DNA of 64,000 bases, from NCBI GenBank assembly GCA_963556255.1, contig OY744610.1:10956977-11020976 (forward strand). The letters run 5' to 3'. The stretch is from Allolobophora icterica. Its lineage: Eukaryota > Annelida > Clitellata > Crassiclitellata > Lumbricidae. The position numbers and the translations under genes are program-made. The notes beneath the pieces were generated by a model. That model ran no database searches, was not told the origin of the DNA, and saw nothing but the letters and a program-made list of their open reading frames with translations. Below, piece after piece: positions 44,399 through 55,745 of the stretch (position 1 is the first letter of the stretch; each line of letters begins with the position of its first letter).

Positions 44399-44690
44399 GG
44401 GCAAACTCACCAACCAAACTCATCAAACTCACCAAACTCACAAGCCAAACTCACCCGCCTCAGCAAAATCACCAACCAAACTCACCAAACTCACCAATCA
44501 AACTCACCAAACTCACCAAACAAGCTCACCAAACTCACCGACCAAACTCACCAAAGTCACCAAAGTCACCAAACATCACCAAAGTCACCAAACTCACAAA
44601 CCAAACTCACCAAACTCAGAAACTCAACAAACTCACCAAACTCACCAACCAAACTCACCAAATTCATCAACCAAACTCAACATTGTTGAC
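44399..44690. repeat. (CACCAAACT)n minisatellite
   Basis: About 30 units of CACCAAACT and variants, starting where the eighth satellite unit would continue. The 106-codon frame with H-Q-T repeats is an artefact. Confidence 0.9.
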
Positions 44691-45424
44691 TTTCGTCCAC
44701 ACTAGAAACAACCCAAAAAGAGGCACTATTTTAATGCCCTTCTCAATAAGGTATTTGCCATGGTTTTCACCTGCGAAAGTAGAGGAAACTTAAATTGCTC
44801 GGCGGCAAAGTTAGATGCAAAAAATGTGATGCAATATTTCTTTCACGCTTATGTTTTAGGACTGGAGCAACCTTTCTGGTTGTGCCAAAGTTCATTTTAA
44901 ACCAAAACATATTTCTTGCTATGCCCTAGTGGATATGTCTACAACGGTTAGCGGTGATATAAGCAGTGCGTCTGATTTGAAAATAGACGGGTTGAAAATC
45001 GATCGTCCTGGATCGAGGAGGCGAGCGATGCGCAGTCGACCTCGCAAGCTTTTGTGTACAGCGTATTTTGTGTATTGCATTCGTAATTATTTTTTGTATA
45101 TCTGCATATAGTATTCATCTAGTAGGCCTATCCCAATTCATTTCCGTTATCTGAGAGGTCTCTTGAAGAGGCGCTATATAAATTCTCAGAATGTATGAAC
45201 GAATGAATATTCACTAGAAACCTATCGTTGACGTAAGATGACGTGTGACGGCTGATTTCACAACGTTGGTTGAGCCTTCGGCATATTACGTTGAACACTC
45301 ATTTTGGCTTGAACTTTCAGCCTGCAATCCATTCGAATTTTATCGGAGTGCTTTCTGCAGGACTTGCAGAAAATTTTGTTCACAGTCCGACGGTTCTATT
45401 TCGACTACATCGACATCGAACTAA
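44691..45424 (+). other. Mostly unassigned; LINE 3' end at 45125-45210
   Basis: 45145-45208 ('ctgagaggtctcttgaagaggcgctatataaattc' in pieces, then a GAATGAAT tail) is the same LINE terminus as at 31860-31940. The rest shows nothing. Confidence 0.45.
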
Positions 45425-45865
45425 TTTCCACGTAGGGCTGTACCGAATAGGTGATTATCACTACTCGGCCGAATACGAATAATTGGACCAACTATTCGAC
45501 CAAATACGAATGCGAATACGAATAGTGTACAAAATAGGTTTACCGACAACATTCAAAATTTCAAATGTAAGCAAAAGTTTCAGTTCAGTAAATTTAATAC
45601 ATAAACTAAAAGTAAACAATAAACTACAAGTACTTTTTGCAACCTTCTGCCACTCTTGTAAACTAGGAATGAAACTAATTTAACTAAACATATAAATTGT
45701 CACTTAGGCCTACATAACGTTCACTCAACTCGCTATAGCAGCCGCATATGCAGAAACAGATGTCACGTGACCACTATTCGTATTCGGTCCGACCGCAACT
45801 CTTCGGCCCACTATTCGGCCCGAAGCGAATACTAAGCGAATATTCGGTACAGCACTATTTCCATG
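45425..45865. mobile_element. hAT-type MITE, GCTGTACCGAATA family
   Basis: The element (45433-45857, 425 bp) starts AGGGCTGTACCGAATA and ends TATTCGGTACAGCACTA, with TTTCCACG and TTTCCATG flanks (7 of 8 identical). Both ends are built from 'cgaatacgaat' subrepeats. Confidence 0.75.
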
Positions 45866-46559
45866 ACAGATACGTGCTCAACTTTACATTATTATTCGAC
45901 TTGCTCATCTTAGCCGCCAGTGTTGTTTAAACTAATTTCCGAAATTTGTGATGTTACGGATGATGTCACCCGGCGTGAGGTGTCGGCCGTGTTGTTATGG
46001 CCAATCATATTGCACGAAATTGGACTGTTCAGTCAGCAGTAATTAGGACAGGTCACGGCATGCATTCACCGCTGCCGCAAGTAAGTAAATTAAAGTAATG
46101 TAATTTGGGTAAATAAAATAATGGTCTGGCTCCAGGTTCGTCTATGGTCTTGGAGTCTAACTCAAACTCAGCGAGCGATGACCGACTGTGACCGACGGCG
46201 AGAAGCGAGGCGAGCGGTAAATCGCTCGCCGGTACCTATGCTAGGCGAGCGATCAAGGCGAGCGATCGATCGATCGTCTTAAATCAGACGCTCTGGATGT
46301 GAGCGAGCATTGTAACAAGCTTTTGTCAGAAAAAAATGCCACAAGGTTAGTGCTAATTTAGAGCGACAAAGTTTTTTTAAACTAAAAAACCGAGTGCTTC
46401 AAACTGCAGCTCAGTGGCCTTTTACCAAAGTTAATTGCAATTGCTGACTCTGTCTTTATAAACCATGTAATCGTATCGCGACGATGTGGAATTTCTGCAA
46501 TATACAAATATTTGATTTAAGTTGAGCATGAAAGCTAATCAAAATGAATGTCATTAATA
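45866..46559. other. Unassigned; GAGCGAGC-rich patch
   Basis: 46170-46290 repeats 'ggcgagcgatc' in both orientations and may be a transposon end. Nothing else. Confidence 0.4.
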
Positions 46560-46755
46560 AAGAAATGAAATTTATTTGCTTCTGCGGAATGTCTACAAAA
46601 CTTAATTAAACTATAAAGTTTTGAAAACTGAAACTAGAACTAAAACTGAAAAGAGTTGAAAACTTTAACTAAAACTAAACTGGACAGCTAAGCCAAAATT
46701 AAAAGTATAACTGAAACTGAATAGTTAACTGAAACTTGAATAACACAGCTCGCTA
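46560..46755. repeat. (AACTAAAACTGAA) short-period repeat
   Basis: Irregular units of AACTAAAAC/TGAA, ending 'aataacacagctcgcta', match one arm of the fold-back at 41737-41922. Confidence 0.6.
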
Positions 46756-47204
46756 ATGAGAAACGATTTTGACACAGAATGTATCAGTAGGCCTACGTTA
46801 AGAGTCGAAGTGGAAACTTCCAGCAAAGATCACTCGAAACTTATAAAAATAGTGTCTATTTACTTAAGGCATTATTGTGGTCTGAAAAACCCGAGGTATG
46901 TTTTTGCCTTATGGTCCACAGCAGGTAGAGTTAATTTGTTTGACAATCAGAGTTAATTAATTCTGTTCAACCATTGCCCATTTTGAATAGGGCTATATCA
47001 ATTAACAATTGCAACTACCGCTACAATTATATATGTTCGTGTGTTCCACTGTAAGACACCTGTGTTTGCGAGTCATCTGAAGCAACTTGCGACTTCAGCT
47101 GTAGAGACTCTAGGACACTGAATTCAACAGAATCATGGCGGTTTGCCACAAAACAAATATATTATATCGATTTCTGCTTTGCCTAACGTTGCGCAACTTG
47201 ATAA

Positions 47205-47265
<61 letters not shown>

Positions 47266-47513
47266 CATGAGTTTGATAAAAATATTCTAGATTTAATAGT
47301 TTCTTAAAGGTTTTCGTCAATCTTAAACAGCTCTCTACTTGACGACATTTAACGTATAGGATGTCTGAAGCGTTTATCAAGCTTTTAAATCAGCCAATCT
47401 GGTAGCAGAACTTCTGAAAACAAATCAAGTATCATTTTACTAAATTTATGCATGATTATTAAAACAAATCCAGCAGAAAACAGCCAATGACACTGAATAC
47501 AGTTCTGAAAGTG
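46756..47513. other. Unassigned, with (TA)n at 47207-47262
   Basis: Contains a 56-bp TA tract. No gene recognised; this is the 3' flank of receptor copy 2. Confidence 0.5.
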
Positions 47514-49527
47514 TCATCGTAATTGGCATATATTACAGCCTGCACAGCACTTTGCTAACCCACTTTTCTGAAGCTGTAGAAGTTTTCCTTTGAGAACACG
47601 GCGCATAATTTGCTCAAAAGGAGACCTGGTTTTGAGTTTCTTAAATTCGAACATTGCGTCTGAAAGTGAGTTACAGCAATCAATCAGGCATCTCACTTTT
47701 AAATACCTTGCCAGGAAATGTCTTCCAATAAAATAATGGCATTTATAAATATAATGTTCTGTAAGAACGCTGGAAAGTAAAAGCTTGTCAGAATGTATAT
47801 TTCGGACAAAAAACTGGTTTAAAAGTTTTGTCAGTTTTCGGCAAGTCTTTATGAAGAGTCGTTAAATAGAAGAACAGTGTGTGAAATCCAAGCAAACATC
47901 GGACTTCACCGTCGAAAAAAGAGTCAAGCGGTGGCAACACCATAATATTGGCAACTGCAAGTTCCTTCAAGTCCCTCTGTACATCTGACTCGCCGAGAAT
48001 TCGTTCACACAATAGCAAGACTTCTGGAAATTTACGACACGTGTACAGATACGCAGCACGGTAACACTCAGCTGTATTACAGTGAATGTCAAAGTCTTTG
48101 CAGATCGAATCGTAAAATGATGTCATATTGCTTAAGGAATGTTCCTTCAGCAACTGAATAATATCTTCGTCTTCTTTGCGAAAACGGCTTTCATTGGACA
48201 TTGCTAATCTATTCATTGGATCGGTTCTTTGATTAACGTGCAAAACACTGTTCGTTTTGATTGATAATCGGGAAAACTTCCGATTTGTAATACTCACTAA
48301 AATTGAATCCAGCGGAAATGTTGGAATTTCAAACATATTATTCAGTCCAAAAGCACCAGTTGTTCTTTCAATTGACGAAACTGTTAAATAATCAGCAAAC
48401 ACCTCAGGTGTAAGACGCAAATCTAGAAAAAACTGCCTCTTAGTATAATGCAAAGAAGCGTCTCTAGTCTTCCTGAAAATCAAGTAAAATCCAACTATCT
48501 TAGAAATGTCTTCAATATACAACAAACAGCCTGAATTTAATGTTTCTGTATCCCCTTTCTCAGGCTTTTCATTCATGATTACTCTCGAGCAAAGGTCTAT
48601 AACAATATGATATTCTGAAGCTGCAAAATGAAGAGCAGCCATGTAGGCCAAATTCGTCTTAGCGATAGTGTTTCTTTTAGAATCCTCACATTCCAAAGCT
48701 TTCCTGAGAAGTCCATTTGCTATTTCGGACAGAACTTGAAATTCTAGATTATCATTTGATCCAGTCAGATTTTCCATCAGATTCTGAGCTTTTATGAAAT
48801 AAAATTGACTTCTATGAATAGGCCTACCAGAGTTCAATGGTCTTGATAAGTTGTGGTGCTTGGATCGAAAACATCTTGGTTTAGTCAAAACTTGTCTGAT
48901 TGTGTCAACAAAGAATTCGCTGTCATAGTGCATTTCTTTAGAGTCTAATAAATGGACAGCGTACAATATACGCAGCATTGAACCATAAAACCAATAGCAT
49001 GATTCAGTCTCAGCTAATGGCGGATATTCGAATTCATTCTCCAGTAATAGGCCTACATCAAATCTGGAAACATATTTCGAAACTTCGAAATGTGTGAGAA
49101 ATGTTAATTCGTTTCCTTTCTTGACTCTCTCATGGGTATATTTAAGATCAGAATCAAACCTCATCGAAACATAGACGTCCATAGCTTTTGATTTATTTGC
49201 CTTCATGGCTTCACATATGCGCAACATATGCTCACGGACACAGCTTGAGAAATCAAGAGTGCATTTTCCATCAAATACCTTAAAACAAATCGCTTTGATA
49301 TAATGATTCATGAACCAAATACAAAGACAGACTGAATTGCTATAAAAATTCAAACTTTTAGCAGTTTCATCAACGATCTTTTGGTTAAAGTGTCCATGAA
49401 ACAAATTTGCCTCAGGAATGAAGTAGTTTCGACACGTTGTAGTCTTTAGCCATTTTGAAAGTTTTTCAAATAAATTGCAGCATATTTTAATAACAGACAA
49501 GGAATTCCACCATACTGGTGACTTCAC
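47514..49527 (-). pseudogene. C-terminal part of cGAS-like receptor copy 2
   Basis: The frame runs from about 49527 to 47788 and covers the end of the Mab-21 lobe (N-Y-F-I-P-E-A-N-L-F) and the TPR-like domain (M-E-N-L-T-G-S-N, L-A-Y-M-A-A-L-H-F, C-Y-R-A-A-Y-L-Y, L-L-G-F-H-T-L-F-F-Y-L). It stops early because a run of six T (about 47812-47821 on the minus strand) carries one extra base relative to copy 1. Homology goes on in the next frame (K-C-H-Y-F-I-G-R-H-F-L and L-I-D-C-C) to the stop at 47514. Compared with copy 1, an extra 25 or so residues follow E-L-T-F. With this frame and the upstream break the gene is probably dead, unless the homopolymer is a sequencing error. Confidence 0.75.
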
Positions 49528-50377
49528 AAGACCACAACATAAGTGTTTTTAAATGGTATGTACAGAGAACTTCGTCTTCCTTTGGACATTCTTTCTTGAT
49601 TAGTTCTATTTTGGCAAAGAATCTGATCATATGGAATACAATCTGCTGAACTGGAGTCCAGCTCTGAAGTAAAATGACTTCCGCAACTGAAAATGACAGC
49701 CTGCACTGGTGTTCGTCATTTCTGCATGAAGGATGCTTTGCAAGTACAACATGACATCCATTCTGTACTACCTCGTGGATTAAGGCAGTCGACGGCCATC
49801 CATACTTTCTTTGTCGGAAAGGCCAATCTTTTGCTTGGTTTGGCCACTGTGGGCACCATATGGAAACAACATCATCGAACGGAAGTGAATTAATGCTTGA
49901 AAATCTATTCGCGGGACCAATCCTGGAATATGCTTTATCATTTTCTTCTGAGTTACTTTCACTTATTTCGATTGTTTTTAAGATTCTGGGGACATTAACC
50001 CGAATAAATTCAAAGGTTTTGCGTTCCCATTTATACATCATTTGTCCCATACTGCGAAGTCGTACAAAACCTGGATAATCAAGGTATGGTTCCATCAAGA
50101 AACAGTCTATTTTATCAGCAAAATGACGGACATCATATGGCAATTCTGACTTTTCGCCTGTAGAGGCCAGTGACCGTACTTCTATCTCTAGCAAATCCAA
50201 GTCGCCGATGCATTTACGTAGCGGCTGAATGAAAAACTCAGCACAGCTGCCACATACAATTCCAGAATTTTGCAAGTGCATGAAACTTTGGAATTGTATT
50301 GACTCAAAAATGTTAGTGTCGTACTTCGGCAGCATTCGACATGTACGGACAATGAATTCCGACACGATGTCGTCCAT
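49487..50377 (-). pseudogene. cGAS-like receptor copy 2, Mab-21 nucleotidyltransferase domain
   Basis: ATG at 50377 is chosen because M-D-D-I-V-S-E-F-I-V matches the start of copy 1 and a splice-acceptor-like 'cttctgtggttgtag' ends at 50380. Residues G43-S44, D59-x-D61 and D169 (before W-C-P-Q-W-P) are the nucleotidyltransferase residues; R-L-S-F-S and Y-H-L-K-T follow. After C-E at about 49535 the frame is lost: relative to copy 1, five bases are missing between TGTGAAG and TCACCAG, and homology resumes in another frame at W-W-N-S. The product would end just after the catalytic core and lack the last helices, so activity is doubtful. It faces copy 1 across about 38 kb of mobile DNA. Confidence 0.85.
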
Positions 50378-50829
50378 TGCTACAACCACAGAAGAACAAA
50401 GCAACTAGCATCGTCAGGATAATCACTATTTGTAGTCGTCATCATATATATATATATATATATATATTATGATTAAGTTTTAGAATGATTATTTCTGTAT
50501 TCGTTGTGCACCTCCATCTAATGGTAAAGCATCAACTGTTGGCGATGCGTAACTCTCCTTGCACAGTAACCGTTTCCAACGAAGCTCAAACTTGAACTCA
50601 ATTCAATCAGCCCCCGTATTACACAATGCTCATTCTTTAATATGAATGATGTGCGCGATGGCATTATATGTAAATGGGTATGTATGAAGCTTTCTTTGCA
50701 TTTACAGCCATAGGGCCTACTCATATATGCGCGAATTGGGGAAGTTTTCACCAATGGTGTCACGAAGAAACTGAGATCGACCAACGAACTCGGATCCACT
50801 ATTAACCACTTATATATATATATATATAT
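50378..50829. other. Upstream region of copy 2, with (AT)n tracts
   Basis: AT tracts at 50446-50468 and 50812-50829. No promoter motif that I would defend. Confidence 0.45.
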
Positions 50830-51320
50830 TGTTAGAAGGTCCCCCTTGAATGTATCTAGTATGACTAGAAAGGCTCACTAGGGTATGATTCAATTATTTT
50901 AATATTTACAATACAATGAATAATTATATCTGCACGTAGCGAAAACGAACAGAACTAACACCGACAGTCTTCAACAGTAGGTAGAAACGAACTTAACAAC
51001 CATTGCTCTGAACCTTAAAGAACACGGTCTCAGGCAAGTAACAGAAATACGACAAGCAACAACCATCTATGGTTCTTCACACTTAGCTAAACAAGAGAGA
51101 CTTGGCGTCCTAACAAACAAGTGATCTCGTCAGATCCTAATACCAAGCTCTCTGACAATCCTACCACAGTCTCTTTTATATAACTCACATGACCGTCAGG
51201 TGGCGTTAGACTCAGTGAAAACTAGTCAAGCAGAACTAAACGAGAATGTCCCATCTCAACACTCATACAGAGTACAATGTTCTACATCGTCCAGCAAACC
51301 TCAACTAGAGACATCTAACA
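50830..51320 (-). repeat. 3' LTR of a decayed Gypsy element
   Basis: A 491-bp LTR with TGTTAGA...TCTAACA ends. On the minus strand, a purine tract GATGGGGAGGTA directly precedes it (51332-51321), as a polypurine tract should. It contains GTTATATAAAAGAG (about 51188-51174), a likely TATA box. Part of it (51172-51313) recurs at 54162-54282. Confidence 0.8.
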
Positions 51321-52669
51321 TACCTCCCCATCAAACAGAAGAGAAAACTTCAACGAGTTTCCGACAAAACCAAAAATTTGCTCATAAGGCTCATAAGTTC
51401 ACAATGCACATCATTTAAATATCTTATCGTCTAAACGAACAATGTGGTGTATCAAAGACTATGCACATTACCTAAACATGTACGATTCTAAACATCGAAC
51501 ATATATAACCTCGACTTAGCGAAACTGTACAAACATCTAACTTATGACATCAATCAGTATTCGACATAACGAAACTGTAGAAGCACATCACAGAGACACA
51601 AACCTAACCATTAAAATGTCCCAAATTCAAGGTAATACGATAAATACAAGAATTTCACCAAGTGTACGAACATATTCAACACGCTTCCTCACAAAACAAA
51701 GCTAATTGCACCAAAACACACCCTCTCCGAACAAACTGAAGCAAGAACTCCAGCAGTAGCCTATATGACATCGTCCGTGGATGTGACGATAGTCCAAGGA
51801 AAACCCCCAACGTAGGCATTTATGAACGTGTGACAAACGCCGAGATGAGACGTTGCAAGTTACCACACGCAAAGGGTCGGACAACAAGTGCCAGTGCCAT
51901 CTGTCTCCTTGCGAAGTCATGTAGATTATCGTAGAGATCCAACAACCTCCAACCGCCGTACCGCTCACTGACATCAGTACAGTAGCCAGCACCAGAACCA
52001 TCACAACGAACACATTCGCTGCTGTATACAACGTCGAGGCACGACGACGACGCTGACGACGACGACACTCCAGTCGAAGCTCCAACTCCTCGCATTCCTG
52101 CAACGAGATGCTCACACGAAACTGAGAATCATATGAAACTACATTCGCAACTTTCACAAAATCCGATGAAGTTAACAGCCATTTATTCAAAATATATTCA
52201 GTTCGACAAGGACGAACACTGTTGCGACATTGATAAAGTAATGCCATCCAAACAAACTCATCGGCTACCTCACGAAGTGCAACAAGAGTGTGAGAGTAAA
52301 GTACAATTTAAGCTGACCAGATTGCCCAACAACAACATTTGTAAGAGAAACATAACCATCAAGTAAACCACCATCCATGCATGTCGAATCATAAACCTCA
52401 ACCGAACGTTTGCGACAGATCACAAACATCAACCAGCCAAAGCATACAATCATGTAAGTTTCGGTAAGGAAACTCGTCTCTTCTCAGAGTATTATAAACC
52501 TTCACCGTAGCATTCGTTAACACGACAGTATCACAACTCAACTCCAGTGAAATGTCAAAACATTTTCTCTAAACACAAACACCATTCATCAACTGCAGAC
52601 ACAACTCTTTAAACACCAGATCATACTGTACAACTAACGGATAGATCACATTCTTAACCATTCCTGTCA
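51321..52669 (-). other. Internal region of the Gypsy element, no polymerase
   Basis: This lies where reverse transcriptase and integrase would be expected, but no RT, RNase H or integrase motif is present, so the region is deleted or replaced. A minus-strand frame (52247-51702, 181 codons) has an Arg-rich stretch followed by a hydrophobic segment of about 20 residues (F-V-V-M-V-L-V-L-A-T-V-L); I do not recognise it. Confidence 0.5.
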
Positions 52670-53636
52670 TTACTTCAGTGTGAAACTTTTGCACTTGCTA
52701 ACTAAGTCAAGCACATCCATTTCTAATTCAGCAGTCTGATTTTCTTTAACCAGGTGGTTACACACAAACACAAGTTCATTCTCGGTAATGTTATTCAAAC
52801 CTTGACATAGACGACCGAAATCGTTCTCAGATTTAGACATAAACGAACATGAGATATTCCCGAAGAACATATCCCTCGTCGGTAGTTCGACAATTTCCGT
52901 ACAACGTTCGGCGACACTCTCCTCTGGTCTATCCTGAACATTCTGAGCCAGATCAAATACTGACAACAAAGAATTATCGTTGCTCCGCATACGGATCCAA
53001 GTATCACAGAAAACAATGCTATCTAGCTCTGATTGGACAACGAGTGGGTCATCAGACTCGGAAAATAAATCACTGACATTTAAATCAACAGAACTGAACT
53101 CATCGTCAAGTTCAACAAGAATAGTTAATTGCATCAACTGGCGCTTCGTCCATGTCATTTATCTTTACGGCCTGCTCTGTCGTAATAACAGATATATTAT
53201 GTACGTCAGCCAGCTCTAAATCATTCCCAATGAGAATATCAATTCCCAGCGGCAATTTAGCAACTAATCCACGCAAAATTGTTCCACTGACCAAATCACT
53301 GTCTACTTTAATTTCAACCAAAGGAATTTTAACTGGGTCACCAACCACTCCTTGGATTAACCTCTCTTCGTTCGTATCTTTATATTCAAACCCTTGCAGT
53401 AATTCACTGCTAACTAAACTTTGGAAGGCGCCAGAATCACGAAGCATCACCACCTGACGCTGTGAACCTTCACACCTATACAACATACCAAAATGACAAA
53501 ACGGTAAATACTGTTTATGCACCTGAGCTGAAACCAAAGGCGTATGCGTGTACGCAGAAACGCCCCCTACTAATTCCACATGAGCAGGACCCATCGGAGA
53601 AAACTCCTTTACTGGAGGATATTGACTATCTCGCAA
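52670..53636 (-). pseudogene. Gypsy protease region (two overlapping frames)
   Basis: The frame 53636-53112 has V-M-L-R-D-S-G-A-F-Q-S-L-V, the D-S/T-G active site of a retroviral-type aspartic protease, then L-P-L-G-I-D-I-L-I-G-N-D-L, the second conserved block. The next frame (53158-52670) continues without known motifs. The enzyme would process the element's polyprotein. It lies downstream of the gag relic on the same strand and is not joined to a polymerase. Confidence 0.75.
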
Positions 53637-53779
53637 CGCAAAACAATTTAAAATAGTATGGCCAGATTTATGACAGTGCCGGCAGAACTACTTAGACGCC
53701 TTTGGAAAATCAGACGGTTTCTTCAACGCCGGACTATGTACGAAATTTGGAGTCACAGAAACATTTGCCAAATCACAAT

Positions 53780-54155
53780 CTACACGTGAGTCGGATTTGA
53801 ACCCCCCCCCCAAAAAAAAGACTCAACTCGGAAAGGCTTATACAAAATTGCGTACTCGACAGCCAATTTTGCAGCTTCCATAAGCGAACTTGGTTTACGC
53901 TCAATTACCCAAAGATGCAATTCCACAGGAAGATAGTTCACAAAGTGTTCCAGTTTAAAGACTTCGCATGCCTTATCTAAATCATGCATCGCATTTCACC
54001 TTTCAACCCGCTCTCAAAAAAGGACACCCAACCGAAATGCAAAATCCGAAAACGTTTCTAAGTTTCCTTTAACCGTATTACGGAACTGTTGTCGGTAAAA
54101 TTCCGGCACTCGATAATAAGCCGAAAGCAAAGCCTGCTTCACAACGTCATATGAA
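53780..54155 (-). pseudogene. SCAN-like gag of a Gypsy element
   Basis: Minus-strand frames read Y-D-V-V-K-Q-A-L-L ... Y-R-Q-Q-F-R-N, then L-E-H-F-V-N-Y-L-P-V-E-L-H-L-W-V-I-E-R-K-P-S-S-L-M-E-A-A-K-L-A in the next block. This is the SCAN-like capsid fold of Gmr1-type Gypsy elements. At least one stop lies between the two blocks, so it is inactive. Confidence 0.7.
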
Positions 54156-54277
54156 TTATGTCTCTTTTATATAATTCACATGACCGCCAGTGAAAACTAG
54201 TCAAGCAGAACTAAACGATAATGTTCCATCTCAACACTCCTACATAGTACAATGTTCTACATCGTCCAGCAAACCTC

Positions 54278-54350
<73 letters not shown>
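54156..54350 (-). repeat. Partial 5' LTR and (TA)n tract
   Basis: 54162-54282 repeats the 3' LTR (minus a roughly 15-bp piece present at 51206-51220) and is cut off by TA repeats at 54283-54350. The missing remainder of the LTR was not found beyond the tract. Confidence 0.8.
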
Positions 54351-54351
<1 letters not shown>

Positions 54352-55009
54352 CAAGCCCAAAGTTCTAACAAAAATAGTATTTAATATAATGAACATGCGA
54401 TATACCAACGATGAACAAGACAACACAAACGAAACAAAGGTCAAAGCACCGTTCGTCAGGCATTCAGAAACGGAAACTCGACCACCCCGTCAGGAACGAA
54501 GTTGAATACAACCGAAGACAATCGTCACAACGTCGACTAATAAACTATCTTAATCTAGACCGCCGGCGGTCACCCAACAGCTCCCTTAACTAATAAAACA
54601 GACTGAGTTCCATTTATTGTCAACCCAACATAGTCAACCAAAATGATACACTGAGCTCTACTAACGTCAAACCAGCATGTCTGACCAACACAAGACAAAG
54701 AGATCCAGAATAAAGTCGGCAGTCTTATTTATAGACAAGGCCACTCCTTCCATGTTATAAGATTCCCGGGTACCCGGGTAGGCATAAAGCCGGGTTTGCA
54801 TTCCCTAGGCGCCATTTCTGGATCCCAAAATTTCACAACTTCGAGTGTTAAAAACACAAACAAAACCTAAACCTTCTGTAAATTTTTTTAACAACATCAG
54901 TGAGACGCCAGAAAACAAAAATTATGAAATAATTTGATGTGATCTAAAAAATAAGTAAGTAAATATTACTGCCCTTTTAAAAGGACATGGTCATTAACGG
55001 GTTAAAGAA
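54351..55009. other. Unassigned stretch
   Basis: Nothing recognised; a 'cccgggtacccgggt' palindrome lies at 54766-54780. Confidence 0.45.
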
Positions 55010-55745
55010 CTAATAGAAAACCTATAGGTTTCGATCGTGGCCTTATCTGAAACTTGGCTAGAGGCCGGCTTCGAGGACTTTATTCAAATACCACGCTATA
55101 GTTTTATAGTAAAAGCTAAAGTAAAATTTAAACACCCCTGGATGACTGAGGGACTATTAAAGTCTTGTAAGAAAAAAATCTTTTATATATTAGAGATCTG
55201 AAACCCCCAAATCAGCAAAATAAACAACGATTTGTTGAATACAGGAATAAATAAAAAAAAACATTAGAATTAATGCTGAAAGAAGCAACTACACTGCAGA
55301 ATTATATAAACATCACAATGACATAGAAATGACGTGAAAACAATTAGAGCAGCCATGCATATAGAAAACAGAAAGGTGAAAGTAGAATCCATAATAATAA
55401 ATAGAAATAAAATAGAAGACCCTGAGCAAATAGCTAATTGTCTTCACAAATACTTCACGGATCTAGCGAGTGAGTTTACAAGTAAAACCATGAACACATC
55501 CTGCTCCTCCCCTTTGGGGGCTGCAGGCTATGCCTCCTTCACGGCCTTAACCTCCACGGAGGAGATAATAAAGATTTGACAGAATAAAAAAAAACATTCT
55601 AAAGGAATAGATGACATCGACCCCTATATTGCTACCCCCAATCTGTCCCTGATAGTGCCTAACTGAAATTATTAATTGCTCCCTACAAAATATAATAGTT
55701 CCGAATTTACTTAAGGTTGCTAAAATAACACCAATTTTCAAAAAT
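55010..55745 (+). pseudogene. CR1/Jockey-like LINE fragment (endonuclease end and RT start)
   Basis: Reads V-A-L-S-E-T-W-L (endonuclease block), then H-P-W-M-T (linker), then I-A-N-C-L-H-K-Y-F-T and S-K-G-I-D-D-I-D-P (start of the RT), with deletions and frame changes. It is cut at 55745 by the 3' end of the next LINE, which lies on the other strand. Confidence 0.65.

Noticed and set aside
44385..44705. 106-codon Gln/His/Thr-rich frame
   Set aside because: Fully explained by translation of the 9-bp minisatellite.
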